Assembly (NCBI GenBank): GCA_016794345.1
Contig: JAEUKE010000183.1
Coordinates: 44,852 to 108,851 of the forward strand
Direction: 5' to 3'
Length of the DNA stretch: 64,000 bases
Source of the DNA: Myxococcales bacterium
GTDB lineage: Bacteria > Myxococcota_A > Polyangia > Polyangiales > Polyangiaceae
Position 1 is the first letter of the stretch. Each line of letters starts with the position of its first letter. The notes beneath the pieces were generated by a model that saw only the letters and a program-made list of their open reading frames with translations, did no database searches and was not told where the DNA came from. This document shows positions 50,587-63,197 of this stretch, one piece after another. The translations under genes and the position numbers were made by a program.

Positions 50587-52244
50587 GCGGGCGCATTGGG
50601 AAATACCGCATCCTCGCGAGGATCGGGCAGGGTGGCATGGCCCGCGTGCTCCTCACCATGAGCGAGGGCCCACACGGCTTCAACAAGCTCCTCGTCGTCA
50701 AGGAGCTCCGGGAGGAGCTCGCACACGACCCGGAGTTCTTGGCGATGTTCCTGGACGAGGCGCGCATCGCTGCGCGCCTCAACCACCCGAACATCGTGCA
50801 GACGTACGAGATCGGCAACGACAAGGAGCAGTACTTCATCGCGATGGAGTACCTCGAGGGGCAGCCGCTCAACGCGGTGTTCCGGCGCATCGGACGCAAG
50901 CAGATCCCCCTCGAGATCCACCTCAAGATCCTGGCCGACGTGCTCGCGGCGCTCGAGCACGCCCACGCCCTGGCGGACTTCGACGGCACGCCGCTCCACG
51001 TCGTGCACCGCGACGTGAGCCCGCAGAACGTGTTCGTCACCTACGACGGACACGTCAAGCTGGTGGACTTCGGGATCGCGAAGGCGGCGGGCGCGTCGAG
51101 CCGCACGCAAGAGGGCATCCTCAAAGGGAAGATCTCGTACATCGCCCCGGAGCAGGCGCGCTGCGAGCCGGTCGACGCGCGCGCGGACGTGTTCGCGGTC
51201 GGCCTCATGTTGTGGGAGGCGCTCGCGGGCCGCCGCATGATCCAGAAGGAGGACGAGGCGAGCGTCCTGGCGCGTCGCATGGCCGGAATGGACCCGAGCA
51301 TCCGCACGGTGGTGCCCGACATCCCGAACGAGCTCGCGACGATCTGCGACAAGGCCATGGCCGGCCGAGTGGAGGATCGCTTCCAGAGCGCGAAGGATCT
51401 CCAGGAGGTGCTCGAGGCCTACCTGGCGCGGAGCGATTTTCGCGTTGGCCCCAAGGAGATCGGGCGGATCGTCGTCGACGGGTTCGCGGACGAGCGCGCG
51501 CGCATCAAGAAGTCGATCGAGCTCGCGATGAAACAGGCGGATACGACCGCCGAGCCGATGCAGATCGAGCTCATGCCCGCGAGCCTCAAGGTGACGAGCG
51601 AGTCGTTGCCGCGCGTCTACGCGGGCGCGCCGAGCGACCCCCCCGCCGCGAACACCACCGCGCTCACAGCGGCGATGCCGCCGCCATCGCGCGGGCGGTC
51701 CATCCTTCCTGCCGTGGCCGCCGGCTCGTTGCTCGCGCTCGTCGCGCTCGGCGTCGTGGTCTACGCGAAGCGCCCCGACACCGCCGCGGCCGGGGCGTCC
51801 AACCAGGCCCCCGCGGACGCCTCGGCGCAGACGATCGACGTGAAGATCCGCGTCCCGCAGGGTGCGACCGCCAAGCTCGACGGCGCAAATGTCGAGCAGC
51901 CGTTCTCCGCCCGCGTCCCGAGGGACGGCAGCTTGCATCACCTCGAGGTCTCGCAGCCCGGCTTCGAGACCGAGCGCCGCGCGCTCACCTACGACAAGGA
52001 CATCGACGTCGACATCCAGCTCCGAGCCCTCGACGCGTCCGCCTCGGCGGAGCCGGTGGCGGAAACAGACCCGGAGCCCAAGACGCGGTCGACCGGCGGC
52101 GGTCGACCGCGCCCCCGCGCCACGGCGGAGCCCACGACCGCGCCCGCCGATCCGCCGCCGTCCGATGCGGACACGCCCAAACACAAGCCCAAGCAGCCCA
52201 GCGTCGAGATCGACGAGCAGAACCCCTACAAGAAGGGGAAGTAG
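50583..52244 (+). CDS. Hanks-type Ser/Thr protein kinase with membrane anchor
   Basis: 553 residues from GTG 50583, overlapping the previous stop (GTGA). Kinase domain about 5-285: loop GQGGMA, Lys40 in VVKEL, Asp144 in HRDVSPQN and DFGIAK; the Lys two after the catalytic Asp is Ser, a form common in myxobacterial kinases. After a linker, one membrane helix (about 381-398) leads to a PEGA-like beta domain (about 415-480, RVPQGATAKLDGA, then LHHLEVSQPGFE) and a Pro/Lys-rich tail. The PEGA part would face the periplasm, like the partner protein that follows. Confidence 0.93.
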   Translation: MSGRIGKYRILARIGQGGMARVLLTMSEGPHGFNKLLVVKELREELAHDPEFLAMFLDEARIAARLNHPNIVQTYEIGNDKEQYFIAMEYLEGQPLNAVFRRIGRKQIPLEIHLKILADVLAALEHAHALADFDGTPLHVVHRDVSPQNVFVTYDGHVKLVDFGIAKAAGASSRTQEGILKGKISYIAPEQARCEPVDARADVFAVGLMLWEALAGRRMIQKEDEASVLARRMAGMDPSIRTVVPDIPNELATICDKAMAGRVEDRFQSAKDLQEVLEAYLARSDFRVGPKEIGRIVVDGFADERARIKKSIELAMKQADTTAEPMQIELMPASLKVTSESLPRVYAGAPSDPPAANTTALTAAMPPPSRGRSILPAVAAGSLLALVALGVVVYAKRPDTAAAGASNQAPADASAQTIDVKIRVPQGATAKLDGANVEQPFSARVPRDGSLHHLEVSQPGFETERRALTYDKDIDVDIQLRALDASASAEPVAETDPEPKTRSTGGGRPRPRATAEPTTAPADPPPSDADTPKHKPKQPSVEIDEQNPYKKGK

Positions 52245-52260
52245 CTTCTCGGAGAAAACC

Positions 52261-53283
52261 ATGAGGTCGCGACACCAGAAGGTTCCGTCCCTGTTGGTTC
52301 ACCCCCCCGGCCCCCCTCACGTCGTGAGGGGGGTGGCGGCAGGCTGCGTCGTTGCGCTGGCGATGCTTCTGTCACCCGCGGTCGCGTACGCGCAGCCGGC
52401 CGAGGCGGGCGCGGCGTTCGATCGCGGCGTCTCGTTCTTCCGCGACGGCGACTACGAGGCCGCCATGGTCGAGTTCAAGAAGGCCCACGAGCTCGATCCG
52501 AACTGGCGCGTCCTCTACAACCTCGGGCAAACGTCGCGAGAGCTCCGCGACTACGCGGCCGCGCTGACGAGCTTCGAGCGCTACCTGAGCGAAGGTGGTC
52601 AAGCCGTCGAGGCCGATCGCAAGGCCAAGGTCGAGGGCTGGATCGAGGAGCTGAAGGGCAAGGTCGCGACGCTTCGCCTCGAGGTGGACGTGGCCGACGC
52701 CGAGGTGGCCATCGATGACATCACCGTAGGCAAGACCCCGCTCAAGGCCGTCGTCGTGAACGCCGGCCGCCGCAAGGTCTCGATAACGAAGCCGGGCTAC
52801 GCGCCTCTCACCCGCTTCGTGGACGTCGCCGGCACCGAGCGCAAGAACGTCACCATCCAGCTCAGCCCGCTCACGCAGCAGGGCGGCGAGCAGAAGCCGG
52901 ACGAGAGCAGGCCGTCACCGCTCGCGCCCAACGAGCAGCCGGAGGGCGCCTCGCCGTGGCCGTGGGCCGCGTTTGGCATCACCGCCGCCGCGGGCACCGT
53001 CACCGCCGTCCTGGGCGGCCTCTCGCTCTCGAAGAAGGCCACATTCGAAGAAGAGCTCGAGAAGGTCCCCAACACCGCGACCGCCATCGACGCCGCCCGC
53101 GACGACGCGCGCACCTTCGCGATCGCGGCGGATGTGATGGGCGGTGTCACGATCGCGGGAGCCATCGTGACAATCGTCGGCTTCGCCGTCGAAGGCTCCA
53201 AGGGCACCGTCGAGCGTGAAGCGAAGGCGCCGGTTCGGTGGATGGTCGGTCCCGGGCACATCGGTGTCCGAGGCTCGTTTTGA
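52261..53283 (+). CDS. Secreted TPR/PEGA membrane protein, kinase partner
   Basis: 340 residues from ATG 52261 (the open frame to 51862 overlaps the kinase). Signal peptide ending AVAYAQ, TPR-like helices (about 48-125, FDRGVSFFRDGDYEAAMVEFKKAHELDP), a PEGA domain (about 140-205, VAIDDITVGKTPLKAVVVNAG) and two C-terminal membrane helices (about 235-255 and 285-305). This is the same order as the protein at 2712-3644, giving a repeated kinase-plus-TPR/PEGA pair. Starts 16 bases after the kinase stop; its own stop lies inside the next start codon. Confidence 0.85.
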   Translation: MRSRHQKVPSLLVHPPGPPHVVRGVAAGCVVALAMLLSPAVAYAQPAEAGAAFDRGVSFFRDGDYEAAMVEFKKAHELDPNWRVLYNLGQTSRELRDYAAALTSFERYLSEGGQAVEADRKAKVEGWIEELKGKVATLRLEVDVADAEVAIDDITVGKTPLKAVVVNAGRRKVSITKPGYAPLTRFVDVAGTERKNVTIQLSPLTQQGGEQKPDESRPSPLAPNEQPEGASPWPWAAFGITAAAGTVTAVLGGLSLSKKATFEEELEKVPNTATAIDAARDDARTFAIAADVMGGVTIAGAIVTIVGFAVEGSKGTVEREAKAPVRWMVGPGHIGVRGSF

Positions 53284-54887
53284 GGAAGGCGGGCTGCCTC
53301 GCGCTCGCCGCGCTCGCCGCGTGCCTCGACCCTACGCAGGTCACGCTCGAGATCACGACGGACGCGCCGTGTCCCGTCGATTCCGCAATCGGGAGCCTGG
53401 TGGCGACCGGCGTCGTGGCCGGTCCGCTCGCGAAGACCGCCGCTCCGTCGGCGACGCCAGACGCCGTCTCGGACAGCTGCGACGCAGGCGAGGTCGGGAC
53501 GATCGTCCTCCACCCCGATGGCGATGCGACGAGCGCCTCGGCGCTCGTCGTCGGTCTGCTCGCCGTCGACGGCGGGACCCGCACCGTGGAGGACTGCGTG
53601 CGGTTCGCCAACGACACGAGCGATCAGGCCCCGGCGCCGGAGTGCATCGTCGCCCGGCGACAGGTCGAGTTCATCGCGCACAAGCCGCTGACGCTCCCCG
53701 TCCGGCTCTACGCGGCGTGTGCAGGCGTGCGGTGTGCGCCCGGAAAGACGTGTGTGCCCGGCGCGCCGCTCGACGAGACCTCGCAGCCCTGCGTCTCCGC
53801 GGCCGTCGAGTGTGACGAGGCCTCCGGCGAATGTGAAGAGCCGACGCCGCAAGGCGGCGGCGGCATGGGCGCGGGCGGCGAAGGCGCGGGTGGCGAAGGC
53901 CTAGGTGGCGCGGGTCTCGGGGGAATGGGCGGCGCAGGTGGGATGGGCGGGGAGGGAGGCGAGGGCGGTCAGGGCGGCGGTCCCGTCGCGGTGCTCACGC
54001 TCCTCCCCCCGGCGCCCATGTTCTCCGACTGCGCAGCCCGGGGCGTGAGTGAAGACGGTTCTGTCATTGTAGGGCTCTCGCCTGTGCTCGGGAGCCCGTC
54101 GCGACCGCAGGTCTGGCGAGACGGCGCCATGCAAGAGCTGAACGCCGGAAACGGGGAAGCCACGGAGGCCTGCGGTGACGGAAGCCAAGTGATCGGCTTC
54201 CTGGCCGGGGCGCCTGGGCAGGCCATCCGTTGGAGCTACGCGGGCGGCGCGTATGGGGGAGGCGTCGCGTTCCGCCCGGTCGGGTCGGCCGCGGACGTCC
54301 TCGACTGCGACGACACCGGGCAATACGCCTGGATCAACGGCTCGGGCAACACCTTCCTCGTGAACATGGCGACCACGAGCTCGGAAAGCCGAAGTGGTGC
54401 GGCCACCGGGTTCGCGGCCGGCGGAACGAGAGGAGCCGTCATGACGACGCAAGGGACCAACACCACCGTCTACGATCTCGTCTTGGGGGCCTTCACGGAC
54501 AGCTCGGTCTTGAAGGACATCGAGGTGAGCGCCATCACCGCGGACGGGACCCACGGCGTTGGCATGTCCGTGACCGGGCCCATGCAGATCGATCTCTCTT
54601 CGCTGGCTCCGTCCTCGCTCGAGGGCGTCAACGGCGACAAGCCCCGCGCGGTCGCCTTCAATGGGAGCGAGCACGTCGCGGTCGGCGTCTGCGGAGGCAA
54701 AGCCTGCGTCTGGGAGGGCACGGCGCGATATCAGCTCGAGGCCTGGCCCGCCGCGCTCGGCGCGGACTTCTCCCAGCTCGGGGCGTATTTCGAGGCCGTC
54801 GACATCAGCGCGGACGGCAAAGTCATCGTCGGCAACGGGGTGGATGGCGGGGGCACCGTGCACGCCTGGGTGCTGCGGCTGCCTTGA
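53280..54887 (+). CDS. Lipoprotein with Gly-rich linker and HAF-type repeats
   Basis: 535 residues. The TTG at 53280 forms a TTGA overlap with the previous stop and opens a lipoprotein signal LAALAACLD. A Cys-rich part (CAGVRCAPGKTC) and a very Gly-rich linker (about residues 195-240) lead to a C-terminal domain with HAF-like repeats such as GVSEDGSVIVGLS, ITADGTHGVGMS and ISADGKVIVGNG, likely a beta propeller. Distal gene of the kinase operon. The ligand is unknown; a surface sensor coupled to the kinase is an inference. Confidence 0.8.
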   Translation: MRKAGCLALAALAACLDPTQVTLEITTDAPCPVDSAIGSLVATGVVAGPLAKTAAPSATPDAVSDSCDAGEVGTIVLHPDGDATSASALVVGLLAVDGGTRTVEDCVRFANDTSDQAPAPECIVARRQVEFIAHKPLTLPVRLYAACAGVRCAPGKTCVPGAPLDETSQPCVSAAVECDEASGECEEPTPQGGGGMGAGGEGAGGEGLGGAGLGGMGGAGGMGGEGGEGGQGGGPVAVLTLLPPAPMFSDCAARGVSEDGSVIVGLSPVLGSPSRPQVWRDGAMQELNAGNGEATEACGDGSQVIGFLAGAPGQAIRWSYAGGAYGGGVAFRPVGSAADVLDCDDTGQYAWINGSGNTFLVNMATTSSESRSGAATGFAAGGTRGAVMTTQGTNTTVYDLVLGAFTDSSVLKDIEVSAITADGTHGVGMSVTGPMQIDLSSLAPSSLEGVNGDKPRAVAFNGSEHVAVGVCGGKACVWEGTARYQLEAWPAALGADFSQLGAYFEAVDISADGKVIVGNGVDGGGTVHAWVLRLP

Positions 54888-54893
54888 GCGAAC

Positions 54894-54951
54894 GCGTCGC
54901 GGCGACGCCTCCTGCGGCAACACCGAGCTCGAGTGTGAGTGAGGGCGTCGC
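54894..54951. terminator. Inverted repeats in a convergent gap
   Basis: GCGTCG-CGG-CGACGC (54894-54908), and alternatively GCGACGCC (54902-54909) with GGCGTCGC (54944-54951), in the 78-base gap between convergent genes. No T-run; possible bidirectional terminator. Confidence 0.35.
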
Positions 54952-54965
54952 GCGGGGCCGGGGGC

Positions 54966-56207
54966 TCACGCGGCCGTGAAATAGGCCTCGAACAGGGCGA
55001 TCGCGATCTGCGGCTCGGGAAGGCCCAGCGTCTCGCAACCGACCGCAGTCTCGAGGGACGCACGAAGGTCGGCCTCCGCTGCGGCGCGCGCGCGCTGCAC
55101 CTGTGCGCGGCCCTGCTCGTCGAGGTGTTCGACGAGCCATCGGTTCACGTCCTCGGCCAGGGCGGCGTGGGCGCGCTCGTCCTCGGCGACGGCGCGGAAC
55201 GGAGCGCGGAGGTCGGGCGCGGCTTGCTGCGCCTGATAGGTCGCGACGAGCGCGCCGTAGGCCTCCCGCACGCAGCCCTCGATGACGTTCTCGATCGCGA
55301 TCGGCAAGAGCTCGCGTACGCCCAGCTCTGCGTGGCGCGGCTCGCTCACCGTGGCGCCGTACGCCCGCGCGAGCCGCTCCATCGCGCGCGCGTGGCGCAC
55401 CTCGTCTTCGGCGGCGTCGTTCGCTCGAAGGGCGAGCTGCTCCGGCGCGCCGTGCGCCTCCAGCTCTCGCGCGAGGCGCTGGAACGCGGGCACGCTGGCT
55501 GCTTCCAGCGCGGCCATCCACGCGAGCTCGGCCCCCACCGATGTCGTGGCTGCGGAGAGAGGCGCGCCCAAGACCAGGCCCTCGGGCTGCCTGCCGCAGG
55601 CGTGCCGACCCTGGGGGTGTTTCTCGAAGCCATACGCGCCGAGCTTGCTCGACGCGACCTTGCCGTCGCGATGGAGCTCCACCTGCTCGACCACCATGCG
55701 CACACCGGCAGCCTTCTCCTTGTGAGCGGGCGGGCAGGGACGCTGCGGACCAGGCATGGGGCAACACACCGGCACGCGGGTCACCTCGATCTGGGTGTCC
55801 TCCTTCGCTCGGATGACGGTGCACACGACCAGCTCACGCTGGGAGTCCCAGAACGCAGCTTCCTGCATCATCGGCTGATACTCGGCGGTCTGCGTGCGCT
55901 TGACGCGCGTGACGTCGACCGTCACCGTCTCCTTGTACTGGGCGCAGAGCGACGCGGGGTTCGCCTCTGCGCCCGCTGCCACGTTCGGTACCTGCGTCGG
56001 GCTGGGCTCGGCGGCCACCGTGAGATCTTCGGGCTGGGAGCTGGCCGTGGCTGTCGCCGTGGCCGTGGCGAGGGTGCCCGACGCGGTCGACGTACCCACG
56101 AGGGAGTCGGACGAATGTGCTTCTGGCGATCGCTGGCAGCCCGCGAGCACGAGCATCACGGCGCGTGTGATGCGCAGATCGGCGGGCGAGGAAGAGGAGG
56201 CGCGCAT
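54966..56207 (-). CDS. Lipoprotein with C-terminal ferritin-like di-iron domain
   Basis: 413 residues from ATG 56207; the signal ends VLAGCQRS. A low-complexity Thr/Ala stretch is followed by a middle domain with many Cys (VVCTVIR, PVCCPMPGPQRPCPP). The C-terminal 170 residues form a four-helix bundle with a full di-iron ligand set: a helix-1 Glu in AALEAASVP, EDEVRHA (ExxH) on helix 2, a helix-3 Glu in NVIEGCVRE and EDERAHA (ExxH) on helix 4. This is the ferritin/rubrerythrin-like arrangement, here on an exported lipoprotein. Probably an oxidase or peroxide-scavenging function; unknown substrate. Confidence 0.8.
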   Translation of the reverse strand: MRASSSSPADLRITRAVMLVLAGCQRSPEAHSSDSLVGTSTASGTLATATATATASSQPEDLTVAAEPSPTQVPNVAAGAEANPASLCAQYKETVTVDVTRVKRTQTAEYQPMMQEAAFWDSQRELVVCTVIRAKEDTQIEVTRVPVCCPMPGPQRPCPPAHKEKAAGVRMVVEQVELHRDGKVASSKLGAYGFEKHPQGRHACGRQPEGLVLGAPLSAATTSVGAELAWMAALEAASVPAFQRLARELEAHGAPEQLALRANDAAEDEVRHARAMERLARAYGATVSEPRHAELGVRELLPIAIENVIEGCVREAYGALVATYQAQQAAPDLRAPFRAVAEDERAHAALAEDVNRWLVEHLDEQGRAQVQRARAAAEADLRASLETAVGCETLGLPEPQIAIALFEAYFTAA

Positions 56208-56257
56208 CGACGCAGTGTAGCGCCGGCCGCGCGCGCACGGCCGTTCGGTGTGGCCCG

Positions 56258-57682
56258 CTACGCCGTCTTCAAGAGGCGCCGGCCAGCCAGGTAGCTGCTG
56301 ATGCTGCGCGCGGCGCGGCGCCCTTCGGCGATGGCCCAGACGATGAGCGAGGCGCCGCGACGGGCGTCGCCCATGGCGAAGACGCCGGCGCCGCTCGTTG
56401 TGCCGTTGTCGTCGGCGGAGATGCGGCCGCGCGCGTCGAGCTCGACGCCGAGCGCGGCGTAGAGCGCGCTCGGCTCGGGGCCGAGGTAGCCGGTGGCGAC
56501 GAGCACGAGGTCCGCGTCGTAGGTGATCTCCTCGCCGGTCGAGACCATCGCGCCGTTCGACCACTCGACGCGCTCGGCGACGAGGCGCGATACGCGGCCG
56601 CTCGTGCCCTCGATGCGCAGGGTGCGGATCGCAAACGCGCGCTCCCCGCCTTCTTCGTGGGCGGGCGAGACGCGGTAGATGTTGGGCCAGGTAGGCCACG
56701 GGTCGTCTGCGCCGCGCGCCTCCGGCGGTCGGGGCGCGATCTCCAGCTGTAGCACCGAGAGCGCGCGCTGGCGGTGCGCGGTGCCGAGGCAGTCGGCGCC
56801 GGTGTCGCCGCCGCCGAGGATGACGACGCGTTTGCCCTCCGCGTTGATGCGGAGAAGCTCCGGGATGGAGTCACCCGCCTGCACCCGGTTCTCTTGCTCG
56901 AGGTAGGTGAGCGCGAGATGAACACCCGGCAGGTCCGCGCCGGGCACGTCGAGCCCACGCGGCAGGAGAGCTCCCGTGGCCAGGCCGACGGCGTCGAAGC
57001 CCTCGCGCAGCTCGGCGGCCGTGAGGTGGCGGCCGACCTCGACGCCGCAGCGGAAGACGACGCCTTCTTTCTTCATCTGGTCCAGGCGCCGGTCGAGGAT
57101 CGCGCGGTCCATCTTGAAGTCGGGGATGCCGTAGCGGAGCAGGCCTCCCGGGCGGTCCGCCTTCTCGAACACGACCACGTCGTGACCTTCCCGCGCGAGC
57201 TCCTGCGCGCAGGCGAGGCCGGCGGGGCCCGAGCCGACGACGGCGACGCGGCGGCCCGTACGGGAGACCGCGGGCTTCGGCTCGTACCAGCCCTCGGCGA
57301 AGCCGCGCTCGGAGATCTCCAGCTCCACCTGCTTGATGGTGACCGGGTCGGCGTGGATGCCGAGCACACACGAAGCCTCACACGGAGCGGGGCACAACCG
57401 TCCTGTCATTTCGGGGAAGTTGTTGGTCTCGCCGAGGCGCGCGGCGGCCTCCTCGAAGCGGCCGCGGTAGACGAGGTCGTTGAAGTCCGGGATGAGGTTG
57501 CCGAGGGGGCAACCCTGGTGACAGAAGGGGATCGCGCAGTCCATGCAGCGCGAGGCCTGTGAGCGCAGCTTCTCTTCCGGGAAGGGCTCGTAGATCTCGC
57601 GAGAGTCCTTCACGCGCTCCTCCTTGGGGCGCTTCTCGGGCGTCTCGCGATCGATCTCCAGAAAGGCGGTCGGCTTGCCCAT
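56258..57682 (-). CDS. gltD: Glutamate synthase small subunit
   Basis: 474 residues. N-terminal Cys clusters for 4Fe-4S centres (CMDCAIPFCHQGCP and CPAPCEASC), an FAD Rossmann motif VAVVGSGPAGLACA, and an NADPH motif VILGGGDTGADC. It takes electrons from NADPH via FAD and the Fe-S centres to the large subunit. Normal length for GltD. It lies 4 bases downstream of gltB in the order gltB-gltD, so both are co-expressed. Confidence 0.97.
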   Translation of the reverse strand: MGKPTAFLEIDRETPEKRPKEERVKDSREIYEPFPEEKLRSQASRCMDCAIPFCHQGCPLGNLIPDFNDLVYRGRFEEAAARLGETNNFPEMTGRLCPAPCEASCVLGIHADPVTIKQVELEISERGFAEGWYEPKPAVSRTGRRVAVVGSGPAGLACAQELAREGHDVVVFEKADRPGGLLRYGIPDFKMDRAILDRRLDQMKKEGVVFRCGVEVGRHLTAAELREGFDAVGLATGALLPRGLDVPGADLPGVHLALTYLEQENRVQAGDSIPELLRINAEGKRVVILGGGDTGADCLGTAHRQRALSVLQLEIAPRPPEARGADDPWPTWPNIYRVSPAHEEGGERAFAIRTLRIEGTSGRVSRLVAERVEWSNGAMVSTGEEITYDADLVLVATGYLGPEPSALYAALGVELDARGRISADDNGTTSGAGVFAMGDARRGASLIVWAIAEGRRAARSISSYLAGRRLLKTA

Positions 57683-57686
57683 GTTG

Positions 57687-62324
<4,638 letters not shown>

Positions 62325-62376
62325 TGACGCAACGCAGTATGACGCGTGACGCGACGTGGCGAAAGCGAAAAGGTGT

Positions 62377-62406
62377 GGCGAGCGGGCAGCTGCGGGGCCG
62401 CTCGCC
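62377..62406 (-). terminator. Intrinsic-type terminator after the metallophosphoesterase gene
   Basis: A perfect 9-bp stem (GGCGAGCGG at 62377-62385 with CCGCTCGCC at 62398-62406, 12-base loop) sits just past the metallophosphoesterase stop. On the minus strand it is followed by ACACCTTTTCGCTTT, an interrupted T-rich stretch. Confidence 0.55.
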
Positions 62407-62408
62407 GC

Positions 62409-63107
62409 TCAAGAAAAAGCCTGCACGCCGGGCAGGATGGGAAACCGAGGAAGGCTGCGCGAGACCCGCTGCCGAGAGGGCACCGAGACGAGCCGCCATT
62501 CGGGCAAAACGACAGCGGTCAGCGGCCCGCCGTGGACGCAGCCGGTGTCGATCCCGGCGGCGTGCTCCCCGATGAAGGCGCGGTCCAGCACCGTGTGGCC
62601 GAAGATGACGCGCTCCGGTCCGGTCCAGAGCGAGGCCCAGAACCGGTGCGTCGCGGGGGCGCGTGAGGGCCAGTAGCTCTTGCGCTCCGGCGGGGCGACA
62701 CATTGCGCGTGCAGGAGGTGGTACGGGTCCTGTCCGGCCATGGGCACACCGGGCATGACGCCCGCGTGCACGACGACGGCGCCATGTTCGACCAGCGCGA
62801 TGCGCGTCGGCAGCGTCGCGAGCCAATCGAGGTGCTCCTTCCCGAGGAGCGCGCGCGTGCGCGCGTGATCGGGCGAGAGGGAGCTCGCCGGTTTGTGCCG
62901 CGTCCCCAGGTGTTTCTCCTCGTGATTGCCGAGCACACATTCGTGCATCATCGCGAGCTCGACGCACTCGCGCGGCGCGGGGCCGCGATCGACGAGATCG
63001 CCGACGAAAATGACGCGGTCGCCCTTCGACGGGCCGACAGCTTCGAGAAGGTCCAACGCCTCCTCGAAGCATCCGTGAAGGTCTCCTATGACGACCGTGC
63101 GTGTCAC
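62409..63107 (-). CDS. Metallophosphoesterase, Ser/Thr phosphatase-like
   Basis: 232 residues from GTG 63107; the longer open frame to 63614 covers the convergently oriented cyclophilin region and is not used. The calcineurin-type motifs are in order: VIGDLHGCFEE (D, H), FVGDLVDRGP (D), LGNHEEKH (N, H), and a late VVVHAGV and GHTV His. Length and pattern fit PP1-like or ApaH-like bacterial phosphatases. With three Ser/Thr kinases nearby it could reverse phosphorylation, but diadenosine polyphosphate hydrolysis is an equal possibility. No signal peptide. Confidence 0.88.
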   Translation of the reverse strand: MTRTVVIGDLHGCFEEALDLLEAVGPSKGDRVIFVGDLVDRGPAPRECVELAMMHECVLGNHEEKHLGTRHKPASSLSPDHARTRALLGKEHLDWLATLPTRIALVEHGAVVVHAGVMPGVPMAGQDPYHLLHAQCVAPPERKSYWPSRAPATHRFWASLWTGPERVIFGHTVLDRAFIGEHAAGIDTGCVHGGPLTAVVLPEWRLVSVPSRQRVSRSLPRFPILPGVQAFS

Positions 63108-63197
63108 GGCGCCGACCGACGCTCGGCCGGCGGAGGCCTGACACCGGCGCGGGCCGGGCTTGCCTGCGGGCCGCGGGCCGTGCAAAAGGTCCGCACC

